The notes: generated from the sequence alone by a model not told the origin. DNA of 64,000 nt from Chytridium lagenaria (GCA_025449115.1 JAHLKC010000064.1:1-64000), one strand, 5' to 3'; shown: positions 27,184 to 38,032, counted from the first letter of the stretch. Program-made: numbers and translations.

Positions 27184-28217
27184 TTAAGCAGTGACAGTGA
27201 ACCTCCAGTTCTTGCCGAAAGCAGAGTCCCAGGCTGATCCGATCGCAGTCTGGCAAGAGAAGAAGACCTGGAGCTCACCAGCGACAACCTTCTCAGCAGG
27301 GATGGTCACCGTGGACTCAGTCTTGACAAGACCGTTGCGGGAGACGTAGTGAGCGTCGTAGACAACACCCTCACCAGATTGACCGTTGGAGATCCAGTGG
27401 CGGTGATGGTTTGAGTCTATTTTCAAAACAGTTGGGTTTAGAACTTTTAGGAGAAAAGTGCGGGGGGAATAAACTTAAAACACTCACAGCTTCGTCAGGC
27501 TTGACGGTGCAAGGGCTCCTTGCAGGGTCATATGCGATTCCGACAGGAGTACCAGCCTTAAGCGATCCCTCCACAACAGACTTGGAGTCCGTGTTGAACT
27601 TGATGATACCGCCGTGGATCACAAAGTTGAAGTTTTTGCCGGACGCCGAGTCGTAGACGGGGCGTTTGAACCGACCTGGGCTGAGAACCAGAAGGAAAGG
27701 GGACCGGTGGCGGTGTGGCTGGGGATGTAGAGGTAGGGGCGGTTGAGAGCATCCGCGTTGTTGCTGAGAAGGGGAACGGAGGTGACGGCATTGTTGAGCT
27801 TGTAGTAGGCGGTCACGGTGGTGTTGGCCTGGTGAATGGAGTATAGATGTTTGTTTTTTTAGTATGAGCCGATATTATTACCAAACAGAGTTTGACCCCG
27901 AAGCCTTTTAAAACGGTACAAAAGACCGCTGTTTATAGGGAAAATACTCACGGTATCAACGGAGGCGTTCACGAGCGGCAAAATACGCTTGAGATCGTAG
28001 GTAACGAAAACACCGTCCTCAAAGTCGATGGGAGCCGCGTTAACAAAGTCAACGCCAAAGTCAATGGTGGCTTGGTTGGCGGGGGGACGCGACGACGCTC
28101 AAGAGGAGCGGCGGTGCTCATGACCGCAGAGGCGACGAGGGTGAGAAGGAGAGAGATGGGAGTCATTTTAAATGAGAAGTAGAGAGAGAGAATGAGGAAC
28201 GTTGTTGGTTGAGTTGA
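26931..28217 (-). repeat. Right arm of the 1.3-kb inverted repeat (gene copy B)
   Basis: Inverted counterpart of 17853-19150. Alignment by eye is near-continuous through all three exons, both introns and the 3' flank, and fades within about 50 bases upstream of the start codon. The two arms are about 7.8 kb apart. Confidence 0.92.
27184..28166 (-). CDS. Secreted two-domain beta-sandwich protein, copy B (frame-shifted as drawn)
   Basis: Same three-exon layout, signal peptide and C-terminus (WDSAFGKNWRFTVTA) as copy A. Two differences break the frame: the run that encodes Val-Pro-Pro has six bases at 28081-28086 against seven in copy A, and the run at 27659-27662 has four against five. Both are length changes of one homopolymer base, while the rest of the exons is almost unchanged. 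This could be assembly error, or the first steps of loss of a redundant copy; the sequence alone cannot decide. Apart from this the deduced protein would be nearly identical to copy A. It is transcribed towards the WSC gene. Confidence 0.75.
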
Positions 28218-28253
28218 AAGTATGAGAAAAACTGGAATGGAAAAGTTGGCCTT

Positions 28254-28259
28254 TTTATA
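28254..28259 (-). promoter_or_regulatory. TATA box of copy B
   Basis: TATAAA on the minus strand about 90 bases before the ATG at 28166. It lies just outside the conserved repeat arm, so it was either retained from before the divergence or acquired separately. Confidence 0.5.
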
Positions 28260-29860
28260 GGCAGGGGATAAGGTACCGTTGATCGATTTTATATCTTTTC
28301 CTTCACGTTTTTTTCATTCCACTTACACGGTAAGCGCAGTTAGCGTGTGAAAAGCCCGTACAGGGAAACAGGGACGAGTGTACGTAGATGAGCCGACATT
28401 TCGGACTATATACGTATACTGCAGACGATTTTAACATGTGGTACATACATTTTTTTCCATTACCAGCCGTCGTTTCCCAACCCCAATTTTTTTCTATTTC
28501 TTCTTGGACCCTTAGATGGCTCGTGCTAACGAAGACTCTTACGGTCTTACCTTTGACGACAGGGCTTCCCTTGACGGCCCTGTTGTTGTCTCACATACGA
28601 CCGAGGAAACGTGGAAATGAGGGTCTACATCGATGAGTAGTGTGAGCAAGGCTGCAAGTGCAGTACATTTTCAACGGCGCAATCTGTTACCAGTTTTGCT
28701 TTTACCTCAACACGGTGTGTAAAATGGGGCTGTTGAAAAATAATGTGATATCCAAAGAATGTTTTTATTTGTTATCGCGTTAAAATATAATCTTTTTAGT
28801 TGGTGAGTGGGGTGGGCTTTACTTATCGTAAGCTATATTGTACGTTTAAATCGTCATTTATTTAGCACTCATATGTTTTCGTGATATATCAAAAAAAAAA
28901 AAAAAAACAAACGGTGAACTTATTCAATATTGCAATAGTACAAAAGAATTAGAAAAAAGAAACAAAAAAAAAAAAAGCTCTGAAAAAACAGATAGCGAAA
29001 TAGATACCCATTTCCAGTGTTTTTACCAATTTGTCGTGCTCCAGTCGATAGGCTGTTGTCGTTTAGTACGGGTTTGTTTTCTATTTTTTTCTCTTCATCA
29101 CATTAAAAAAATGCTCAAATATCGATGAGATACATGTATTTTTTTTATTCGTCGTAGAGTCTGTGTCAAGAAAGGGGCTCCATGTATCGATGGTGCATGG
29201 TTCATATTAACTAACGCTTTCATTCGTACAAGAGCATCGATGAAGTTATGGCAGATAAATGTTATGATGCGCCGTAATGATAACGGGTTTATGCAATTCG
29301 CTGAGTTGAATGGATATATAATTGACACAATGAGACGCCAATGAACCGATCACTCAAGTCGAAGCCCTTCATGTATTCTGTAATTGATCGCAGACGGGTA
29401 CGGGAGCGTTACATTCCGGATGATTGCTTCAGTATAGCCAAAGGTTGAATTTACCAGCACTAAGTTTATAAGTGAAGCGGAAGCGAAGCTGAACGCTGTG
29501 GTTAATGTTAATTCCTTGTTGATGGTTGATCCTGCAAAGGTTGAAGCAAGTCACGATTTGACAAGATGATTAATTTGTTATTTATATTTTGATAGAAGTC
29601 AGGACGATGCAACAATGTTGAGGGATTGATGGTGAGAGGAAAGGATACATTAACAAGCGGCGACATTTGGGGGGGGGTTGAGGCGGCAAGGTACACGATG
29701 GTCTGATAAAACTTGTTCACATGTGTTTGGGGAGATTATGAGGAGGAGTGGAGAAGAAGTGGGTGATCAGGGTTTGAGACGATATGGTTTACAACAACGG
29801 TCTTCAAAACCCAATGTTCGTCAAGATGACAATAATTCAAGATGAGATGAGGCAAGGAGA
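28260..29860. other. Intergenic region between copies B and C, no supported gene
   Basis: AT-rich, with 15-base A runs near 28891. A frame of 82 codons at 28388 has no recognisable domain. A nine-base G run lies near 29671. Besides the ATCGAT sites no structure was recognised. Confidence 0.45.
28282..29241. promoter_or_regulatory. ATCGAT cluster upstream of copy B
   Basis: Perfect ATCGAT palindromes start at 28282, 28629, 29121, 29186 and 29236. Those at 28629 and 29236 extend to CATCGATG. The surrounding sequence is not similar to the copy A upstream region, so the sites were not simply carried along by the inverted duplication. Confidence 0.5.
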
Positions 29861-30859
29861 TCAAGCCGATACAGTGAACCTCCAGTTTTTCCCATACGCC
29901 GAATCCCAACTTGATCCGATCGCCGTCTTGCAAGAAAAGTAAACTTGGAGTTCTCCAGGGACGACCTGTTCAGCGGGGATCGTGACAGTGTAGACGCTTG
30001 TCACAAGACCGTTTCGAGTGACATATCGAGCATCATAGACGGCGCCTTGACCACTTTGATCGCTCGCGATCCAGAACGCTGTTACGGTTTGAACCTTACC
30101 GAAATGGTTTAGAATCAAGATGTTTGATACGGAAGAGATGGACTTACGGGATCTTCAGGCTTAACAATACAGGGACTCCTCGCAACATCATCATACGAAT
30201 GCCTAAAGGTGTAGCGGCTTTGAGGGCTCCACTGACCGTGGAAGTGTATCCTTTGAGGAACTTGATGACACCACCATGGATGAAAAAGTTGAAGTTATCG
30301 CCAGAGGAGGAGTCGTAAACGGGGGCGTTTGAGCCGACTTGAGCCGAGAACCAGAAAGAGAGGGGTCCTGTGGCGGTTTTACCGCGGATGTAGACGTGCG
30401 GGCTGTTGAAGGAGGTATCGGTGTTGAAGAGGGGGACAGAAGTGACAACGTTGTTGAGTTTGTAGAAGGCGGTGACGGTGGTGTTGGGCTGTGAGGATGG
30501 TGAAGAATGGTGAGGTTAATGGGGATCAAGGTAACGGTGATGCCTTTTTTTTGCGGAATGAGGGACGTAATATTGATAGCTGGACAGATTGAATTTAAAG
30601 TAACAGATCCCCGCCTTCTCAACCTCCGTCAAAATCATTCTATACTCACAGTCTCAATCGTAGCATTCACAAGCGGCAGGATCCGTCCAAAATCATACGT
30701 CACATACACCGCCTTCTCATAGTCAATCGGATCAGCTTGTACGGTGTTGACTCCAAAGTTGATGTAAGCCTCGTTGGGTGGAAGACGACGGGGTTGAAGA
30801 GGGGCCGCTGAGGTCAATGCAGACACGGCGATCGTGAAAATGAGGGCAAGATGAGTCAT
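29861..30859 (-). CDS. Secreted two-domain beta-sandwich protein, copy C (diverged)
   Basis: A third family member in the same orientation as copy B. The signal peptide is MTHLALIFTIAVSALTSAAP, followed by QPRRLPPNEAYINFGV. The first half ends in YDSSSGDNFNFFIHGG and the second in WDSAYGKNWRFTVSA, and both introns are at the same places as in copies A and B. Unlike those, it differs at many residues, so it is an older duplicate. One frame shift occurs around 30196-30200: a missing T in the codon pair before Tyr-Asp would restore GISYDDVARSPC, matching GISYDPARSPC of copy A. I therefore regard it as a working gene with a base-call error, although loss of function cannot be excluded. Confidence 0.8.
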
Positions 30860-30970
30860 TTTGTTAATGAGGTGTTTGTGTGGAGGAATGGATGAGGATA
30901 AGGAGGTGAAGATGTTGGTTTGGAGGAACGATGAGGACTACTGAGGTGAGGGATGTACGTGGCCGGGGTT

Positions 30971-30976
30971 TTTATA
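30971..30976 (-). promoter_or_regulatory. TATA box of copy C
   Basis: TATATAAA on the minus strand, 113 bases before the ATG at 30859, at the same distance class as in copies A and B. Confidence 0.55.
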
Positions 30977-32286
30977 TAGGGAAATGGAAAACGAACATCG
31001 ATGTGCTCTTTTTCCTGTTCCTCCTTCGCGAGAAAAAAACTCCGCGCACGAGGGAACGATAACGAAACCGACACAGAGAAAACACAATACAAAGTCGTGA
31101 TGATAAAAAAAATGACCCGCCCAAATATTAGTATAAATATATAATGGCAGTCACCCAGCCTTTCTTTTTTTAGAGTTTTTTGTCTCCAGCTTTATCCTCG
31201 TTTTTGATGTGGCCCTCGGGTCCAATAAAGAGTTTAACATCGATCCTCATCGATGTCGGAACTGTCTTTCTCGTTCATCTCTATTATATTCCAGCCTTCT
31301 CAAAACGTCATCGTTTTTTTACTCCGGTGTTGGTCCAGAATGAACTTCAAGATGAACGGCTACATAGTGGGCGAAGTGGGTGAAGCCTCTCACGATCGGA
31401 CTTTCAAGGATTTGTGGGACGAGAGACAGGCTTGCCCCGTAAGAGCGATGACATCACATCTTTCTTTCACATGTTAAGCAGACAAACATCGATTTAAAAG
31501 AAAAGACGCACATGGAAGACGGACGACGGCGCGGATTCTGTTTGTTCCTCTTTAGCACTTTACATTTTCTGGAATCTGGGGTAATATATATGCGCAAGGG
31601 TTTAGGTGAAAGGCCTGGGCTTTATTTATTTGAAAGACATCGATAAAGGCGAGGTGGTGTGCACTGTGCTTTTGCTGCACGTGTCAGGAAGAACTGTGAT
31701 AACAGGCATTCTCCGCTGGTATAAACATCACTTCAAGGTTGAGCGTTTCACTTTCGTGCATCGATGAGGCAACGAGGCAAAAGCAGCGGTGAAAGTTAGA
31801 GGCTTGTTCCCACATATGAAATGCGCTGCTATGCTGGACGTTGTTCCATGTATATGGACATTATTGGACAATCATGGTTAGGCTCCACTTCATCAGCCAC
31901 CGTTTTATGAGAATGACGAAGACGCTGAACAAGATCAAAAAGATGATATCGTCTGATGTGTATGGGTGTAATGAAGGAGATATGATTTTGTCAACGATCA
32001 ATTCGCATCCGAATTCCAAGATCCCAATATTCAAGAAAGGACAGGTAAAGGAAGAATAAATCCGTGAAAGTTTAATCTCATTATCCACCCATTGCTCAAA
32101 GCTTCCTTAGTCGACGTCGACACTTGACAAGAGTGATTCCACACAAAGACAATCCTGTATTCATCTCTCTCCACACAATTTCATGAATGTATACATGTTC
32201 AGAATACGATGTACATATCATGCAACCAGAAAAAGAAAATCACCATCGCCCATATGGTTCCCTCCTACACAGTATCCTGACACCCT
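30977..32286. other. Intergenic region between copy C and the stress protein gene, no supported gene
   Basis: Short frames only. One at 31339-31440 on the + strand ends at a good donor (CCCCGTAAGAG), but no second exon, domain or signal peptide could be attached. The right part, 32060-32286, is the 3' flank of the stress protein gene. Confidence 0.4.
30997..31765. promoter_or_regulatory. ATCGAT cluster upstream of copy C
   Basis: Perfect ATCGAT palindromes start at 30997, 31239, 31249, 31488, 31639 and 31760. Those at 30997, 31249 and 31760 are CATCGATG or nearly so. Two sites are only ten bases apart, about one helical turn. Six sites in about 770 bases is the densest cluster of the window. 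Confidence 0.55.
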
Positions 32287-32947
32287 TCACTCTGGCTTTG
32301 GCACAACAAGCACAGGACACTCTGCATGCCTCACAACATAATCCGACACCGACCCCATAACAAGTCTCCTCACGGGTCCCAACCCCCGTTTCCCCATCAC
32401 TACCATTTGCGCATTCATATCCTTTGCCTATGTAACATTCATAAGTACACAGACCCAAATCCGGGAAAAACTCACCAATTCACATATTACATTCTTTGCG
32501 TTGCCAACCTTGACATCGGTCAACACCGTGACGCCCTTAAGGTCCATCTTATCCATCAATGACGTATAAGATTTCAGGAGGTATTCCGCAAGTTTCTGCA
32601 TAGCCTTTTTCAGTGAGTTTTCGGGATCATCGTTGTCGATTTGGTAGATGGCGTAGCAATCATCGTCGGATAGAACGCGGAGGATGATGAGGATGTCGGT
32701 TGGTTGGAGGAGGTTGGTGAGGGTATATGCTGGAAGAAAAAGGTTGGTTTAAAAAGGGAGAAGGATGAGGTTACTTACTCAATGCGTTGAGGCTTGATGG
32801 AGATCCATCCTCTGCTACGAGGATCTTGCGAGCTGAAGAGTTATGAAAGATGCTGGATTCCAATGACGCCGTTGGGTGTTGGAATTGAACGGGGACATCG
32901 ATGTCACCAGCGGAGGCGGAGGTGGTTGATGTGGTCGTATCCTCCAT
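32287..32947 (-). CDS. Universal stress protein (UspA family)
   Basis: Small alpha/beta nucleotide-binding-type protein linked to stress responses. ATG at 32947 gives MEDTTTSTTSASAGD; an in-frame ATG at 33040 would add 31 residues and is less likely because the added part is Lys/Tyr-rich and lies over promoter-like sequence. The core begins RKILVAEDGSPSSLNAL (first beta strand with the Asp-Gly-Ser). After an intron around 32731-32780 follow TDILIILRVLSDD and VTVLTDVKVGNAKN, and after a second intron around 32430-32476 the family signature MVVMGKRGLGPVRRLVMGSVS with the GxxG(x)9GS nucleotide-binding pattern, ending AECPVLVVPKPE. About 175 residues, a normal length for a single-domain Usp. The gene is followed 214 bases upstream by another minus-strand gene; no shared control is evident. 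Confidence 0.88.
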
Positions 32948-33160
32948 ACTGTGACTCTTCTCGCTGTATAAATAAAACTTTCCTTCTCCACCCACTCCTT
33001 TATACCTTTGGTTGTTCTGCAAAGACTCTAAATGACTCAAAAACAGGTGACAATTTCCAATCCTTTGTTTGCTTTATTTGGACATGGAACTCTGCAGTAT
33101 TTGCATGGTGCTTCAACTAAAACGATCCCCTCACACCTTCCTGCGCCTATTACTAGGACC

Positions 33161-33769
33161 TCAACAACCCTCCAAACATGCCCTAATCACATCTAGCCCC
33201 TGAACTCCGGCACCCACCAAACATCCCATCCTCACATCCATCACCTTACAACCCCCGAACTCAACTTCACCACCTTCCTCCAGCATCACACCCCTCAAAT
33301 ACTCCACAACCTCCCTCCACCCCCTCCTCTCGGCCCACCTAACCGCCCTCATCATCCAAACCCTCCCTCCTTTCATCCCCCTCCCACGCTCAACACACAT
33401 TTGCACAATCTCAATCCACCCCTCCTCAGCCGCCACCTCCCCAACCTCCCCAACCTCTCCTCCCTCATCCAAACACCTTTTGACAACCCCCAAAAACCCA
33501 AACCGACCAGCCACAAACGTCATGACATCATCCCATCCACTGTAATGCTCGTGCACCCACAACGCAACGACTTCACTGGTCGCAATCACGTCGAGAAGAG
33601 AGGTGGAGGTGTGGTGGGAGAGAAGGTGGAGACTTGCGGGAAAGTCTGCGCGGGATGATTCTGTTGAGCGTTGGAGGGTTTCTAGGTGGATTGTTGTTGG
33701 GAGAGGGAGGTAGGTGAGGATCATAAAGCGTAGTTCGGGGGTAATTCGTAGAAACTTTTGATCAAGCAT
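33161..33769 (-). CDS. F-box-like protein with degenerate ankyrin-type repeats
   Basis: A single open frame of 202 residues, MLDQKFLRITPELRFMILTYL, starts with an F-box-like LxxLPxELRxxILxYLP element. After about 65 residues come helical pairs such as GFLGVVKRCLDEGGEVGEV, AAEEGWIEIVQMCVERG and AVRWAERRGWREVVEYLRG, which have the A-A-x-x-G-x-x-x-I/V-V spacing of ankyrin repeats but lack a good TPLH turn. The end QGLDVIRACLEGC-stop is abrupt. Proteins of this type are abundant in chytrid genomes and may act as substrate receptors of SCF ubiquitin ligases; that role is inferred from the F-box-like start only. G-rich codons (GGG, GAG, GTG) are used far more than in neighbours. Confidence 0.55.
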   Translation of the reverse strand: MLDQKFLRITPELRFMILTYLPLPTTIHLETLQRSTESSRADFPASLHLLSHHTSTSLLDVIATSEVVALWVHEHYSGWDDVMTFVAGRFGFLGVVKRCLDEGGEVGEVGEVAAEEGWIEIVQMCVERGRGMKGGRVWMMRAVRWAERRGWREVVEYLRGVMLEEGGEVEFGGCKVMDVRMGCLVGAGVQGLDVIRACLEGC

Positions 33770-33832
33770 CGTTTGAGCATTTGTGGTTTACGGGTCGAGC
33801 TGTATTGTAGTGCGGGATAAGCTGCTCCAACA

Positions 33833-33942
33833 GCTCTTATATGTTGACGCGGAGTCAGACAGGTGAAGCTCAGCTCAGGACGGCTCTTTTATATTGACGG
33901 GGAGTCAGACAGGTGAAGCCCAGCCCAGGACGGCTCTTTTTG
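33833..33942 (+). repeat. Two 50-bp tandem repeats
   Basis: Units 33833-33882 and 33883-33932 share GGAGTCAGACAGGTGAAG and end in CAGGACG, followed by the first bases of a third unit. The repeat lies in the upstream region of the F-box-like gene (start at 33769, minus strand). Confidence 0.85.
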
Positions 33943-34150
33943 ACAATTGCCGAGAAACTGTGGGGTGTCGGTCGGACATAAGTGACGAAATGTGGTAATC
34001 TTTTATGGCAAGTCTAAATATAACAACAGTTCAGAGTAATGTCCTTATCAAACCCCACTCCCCACAACAACCCCTTTAAAAGGCTCAGAACGAATCAGAT
34101 AAGTGTGGTGGACTCTAGGAGAAACGTTGAAAGGTCCGTCCTTATCATAC

Positions 34151-34224
34151 AGCGGGAAGCAAAGAAAGGAACGACGTTGGGGGATCCAGCGGGAAGCAAA
34201 GAAAGGAACGACGTTGGGGATCGG
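34151..34224 (+). repeat. Two 37-bp tandem repeats
   Basis: Units start at 34151 and 34188 with AGCGGGAAGCAAAGAAAGG and differ at the last bases only. No coding role is evident. Confidence 0.85.
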
Positions 34225-35833
34225 ATATGGAAACCCCCACATATTTTCTCACTATCAGATTCAACATCCACGTCCCTACCTACCTCTTCAAGTTCATAAA
34301 GCACCATCCAATTCCATAGCATTTTTCGACGGGGCTTGACTTTAAAACCCCCACACTCCCACCACTTCCGTCGCGCATCAGCCTCAAAGCAGGGTCTTGG
34401 CCGATAATTCTCTTAAACTCTCATCCTTATATCATAAACGAAATAAGTCTCGCAACACCCACATCGCCCATATATCGCCGTGATGGCCCCTATCATACCC
34501 TAACCGCACGCCTGTCATCGCGGCTTACCCCAACACCCAATACCCCTTTACATCCCAACCCCACATAAACCCGTAGAATCCATCACAATTCTTGTTATTG
34601 GCCGGACACTCGTACCGCTCCCGGAAACCCCGTAAAACTAAAATCGGCATGCGGCCCCCTTCCCCATTAATTACATACTACCCTTCCTCACATTCCTAAG
34701 AGAAAACACCCTCGAAACAACACCAAAAAAAAAAGCATCACACCGTTCTTTCCACCCTCTGTCTAAGCTACCAAAAAGAACAAATCAAGCACTTATACTT
34801 CCTCAACTCCCTCCCATGCATGAAACGGGTAATGAAAACCAAAAAAAAAAACCAATGCAGCTCATTTTGAGAAAACACCAGCTCTATTCGCTGAACCCAA
34901 GAAACAAAGGCCAGACAATGATAAACTAACAGACTCACAAAAGGTGTCAACCCTCCCTCTAAACCAAGTCATCCACACCCTCCCGCGATCCCACCGAAAA
35001 CCATTATCCCCTCTTTCAAAAACATACAATAATCATATTTTCCTATACTCCTTGAAAAAAAAAAGGCGTTCCTCCTACAAAAACCAAAAAAGAAACGGGG
35101 GAATGGAGTCCATAGAAAAACTCCTCCAAAAAAAAAAGGGTTCTGAAGCGGAGACATAAGAATAAAAAAAAAAGAATCACAACACACCATACCTGGAAAT
35201 CAACAATGAGAGAAAACGATCGTCTTTAATATCAGGGCAAGGCGGGCACGACAGCCACGAAAAAAAACATACAGAAACACTTGAAGATACCGTCGTCAAC
35301 AGAAAAAAAAACCCAGAAACGCGGTGACGCTTTTAAAGGAAAGAAAAGAAGGAAAAGAAAAGAAAAGAAAAGAAAGGCAAGGTCACAAAAAAACATAAAG
35401 TCCGGTATTCCAAAAAAAAAACAACAAAACCAAATCGAAAAAGAAAAAGAAAAAGAAAAAACGAACTTGGTTGAAAACAGAAACCGTCAAAAAAAAGAAA
35501 AAGAAAAAGAAACCAAAAAAACGGAACTCAAACTCAGTTTCATCCATAAAAAAATCAAAAAAATTAAAAAACCCAAAACATCCACAGACCCGCTTAAAAA
35601 AACATCCAAAAAAAAAAAAAAAAGTCCTACATAAGAAAAAAAACCCCCATTCCACATTCTAAAAAAAAAAAAACACCATCACAATCACTCCACCTCCGTC
35701 TCCACATCCATCACCACAACCTCCACACACCCCTCCTCCCACCCCCCCTCTCCAAATCCATTCTCACCACCACCCATCTCAAACCCCCTCTCCTCCCCAA
35801 CCCCTCCCGCAAACACATTCTCAACAACACCCT
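34225..35833. other. Intergenic low-complexity region, A- then C-rich on the + strand
   Basis: No supported gene. 34340-35290 is poor in G. 35290-35680 is dominated by A runs, including AAAAAG repeats near 35437-35462 and A15 near 35608. 35680-35833 is nearly pure pyrimidine. The Lys-rich frame of 117 codons at 35281 is a product of the A runs and not a convincing gene. The minus-strand 3' flank of the SPRY gene is probably here. Confidence 0.5.
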
Positions 35834-37887
35834 TCACAACCCCTCCCCCTCCCCACCCATCCACCTCCACAAAAGCTCTCGATCCTCCAAATCCTCTCCC
35901 CCAAAAAAACTCAACGCCTCCAAAAACTCTACATCCCGCTTCACTCCATCACCCACATTCTCATCGTCACCACAAATCCCTCCTCCCTCATCTCCACCTC
36001 CCCGCAAACCATCCCCTCCCTCCCCAACTTCCTCTCTCTCATCTCCACCTCCCTCCGTAACTTCTCCCCCACCTCCCCTCCGACTCTCAAATCCCTCTCC
36101 CCCAACCTCCCTCCCACTCTCCAAACCCCTCCCCCAACCTCCCTCCGACTCTCAACATCCTCTCCCTCCCATTCTCAAATTCCCCTCTCAACAACCCCCC
36201 ACCACTCCCCCCACGTCTCCTCCTCCCCCCCCGTCCCCCTCCCCAACCCCAACACTCCAACACCGTCCCTCCACAACCTCCCCATAACTAGGTGGCGGCG
36301 CCTCCCCCCCCTCCGACACCGCCCTCCGTCGTCCCCTCAACCCCTCCTCCTCCTCACTCCCCAACTCCCCCCACTCCCACTCGCACTACTCATCCTCTCC
36401 ACCCACACACTCCTCCTCACAGAAAGCACAGGACTCACCACCCTCTCCTCCTGCACCTCCCTCCCACCCTCCTCATCCTCCTCCCACTCCTCCCACTCCT
36501 CCCCACATCGAACACACCCCTCCTCAAAAAATACTTCAACCTCTCCTCCACCTTCAACTCCAACACACGCATACACCTCTCCACCAAGATCAAAAAACGC
36601 TTCCCCCGTATACCGTCCATTCAACGTGAAAAAAACACTCCCAGTCGAAAATTGGAACCCACATCCAATCACATCGTGCACCGTAAAGGGTTGCGCGTAC
36701 GGGAGCGTCGTCGAGTTGGTTCGCTTGGTTCCATCACTCATGTATGCAATGGAATGAGGGGTATGCCCTGGGAGGTGGGTGAACAGGTGTGAGGCTGGCG
36801 CGAGACCAATAGCGATGAGAGTGGATGGGGAGACGTCGGTGACGCGGATTTGGAAAAAGGCGATGGGCGTGGTTGGGTTGGGTGTTAAAGGTGTGGGATT
36901 TGATGGATCTTGAGGGGGGTGAGAAACGGATGAGGGTGTCTGTGACGGTGATGCCAGTTTTCAGGCCGAGCGGGTCGTCTGGGGATGGGGCTGCATGTGG
37001 TTTCGTTTCGGTGGAGGCGGAAGGGGACGTGTTGGAGGTGGGTGGGGAGGGGCGTCATGGGAGGGGTAGCGGTGCATGGAAGTTGATGGACGTTTTCGCA
37101 GGATGCTGGGGATGGAGGTGCGGGTAAGTGAGCGGGAGCGACGGTAGTGATGGTACTGTTGGGGGTGTTGGGAGGGATGAACGTGGAGGTATGGAAGGGT
37201 TGCGTTTGTGATGGAGATGAGGGAAGATGAGGCGGCAGAGATGGGACGGACGGTGGTGGTGTCGGCTTCAATGGATTTTCGCCAGAGGAGAGAGGGGTAG
37301 GAGAAGGTCGAAGAGGAGGCGTCGGGAGATTCCCAGATTTGCGGATTTGGGTATTTTAAGGCGTCGACGCTGGTTTTCAGGTTCGGGGTTCCCCATGAAG
37401 GGTTGCTGCGACGAACGCCACGAGGGAGGGATGTGCCAATGACGTTTGCAATGCCACCGTCATCGTCTTGACCCATGACGCGCATGACGGTGACGGTGGT
37501 TCCATCCTCTTGTTGACCCGTCCAAACTTCTTTTCGAACCCTGCGTTTAGCATTGACGACGCCAGCTTTGAGTTGCAATTTTTCGTCTCTAGATCTATTT
37601 TTTCCGATACTGGCGGCGGGTTCAGGCGGTTTGATGAGTTCCTCCTTTTCAGATTTAGTGGTTGTGTCGGGGGCATCAAACACGTTGTTGGAGGTAAGGG
37701 GTGTGTCACTACTCCAGCCAATGAGCCATTTGAGGGCGTTCCATAGACGGGTCTCGCGTGGGGTGGTGATGGTGGTTGGGGGTGGTGGGGAGGTTAAGAC
37801 ATTGGTGGCAGCCTGGGATCGTGGCAGGAAGGATTCAATCGTGGCTGTCGGCATGCCATTCTCATCCACCAGTCTTTTTCTAGTCAT
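35834..37887 (-). CDS. SPRY-domain protein with PPxY motif
   Basis: ATG at 37887 gives [19 protein letters not shown]. The first 300 residues are Ser/Thr/Pro-rich with basic patches ([13 protein letters not shown]). After a frame change at about 37000-37060 comes a SPRY fold: [95 protein letters not shown] modules bind protein partners. Downstream a PPPSYGEVV element (about 36282-36308) is a possible WW-domain ligand; yeast Ssh4/Ear1 combine SPRY and PPxY to recruit the Rsp5 ubiquitin ligase, but no membrane helix is seen here, so that comparison is tentative. The last 500 bases are Gly/Glu-rich with several possible frames; the end at 35834 is the best guess. Confidence 0.65.
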
Positions 37888-38032
37888 GCATGGATTGTTA
37901 GTATTATTATGTATGTTGGTGAGATGGATTATAGTAGTAATAGAGTATAGTTATATAAAGCCCTGCTTGCAGCAGGGATAATTGAATATATGCTTGCTTA
38001 GATGAGGTGCTTGATGATTAATACTATAAATT

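Noticed and set aside
17853..28217. Transposable element with 1.3-kb terminal inverted repeats
   Set aside because: The arms are complete, intron-containing protein genes; no transposase is found between them and no target-site duplication was seen at the ends.
35281..35634. 117-codon Lys-rich frame
   Set aside because: Produced by A-runs and AAAAAG microsatellites; no start context, no domain.
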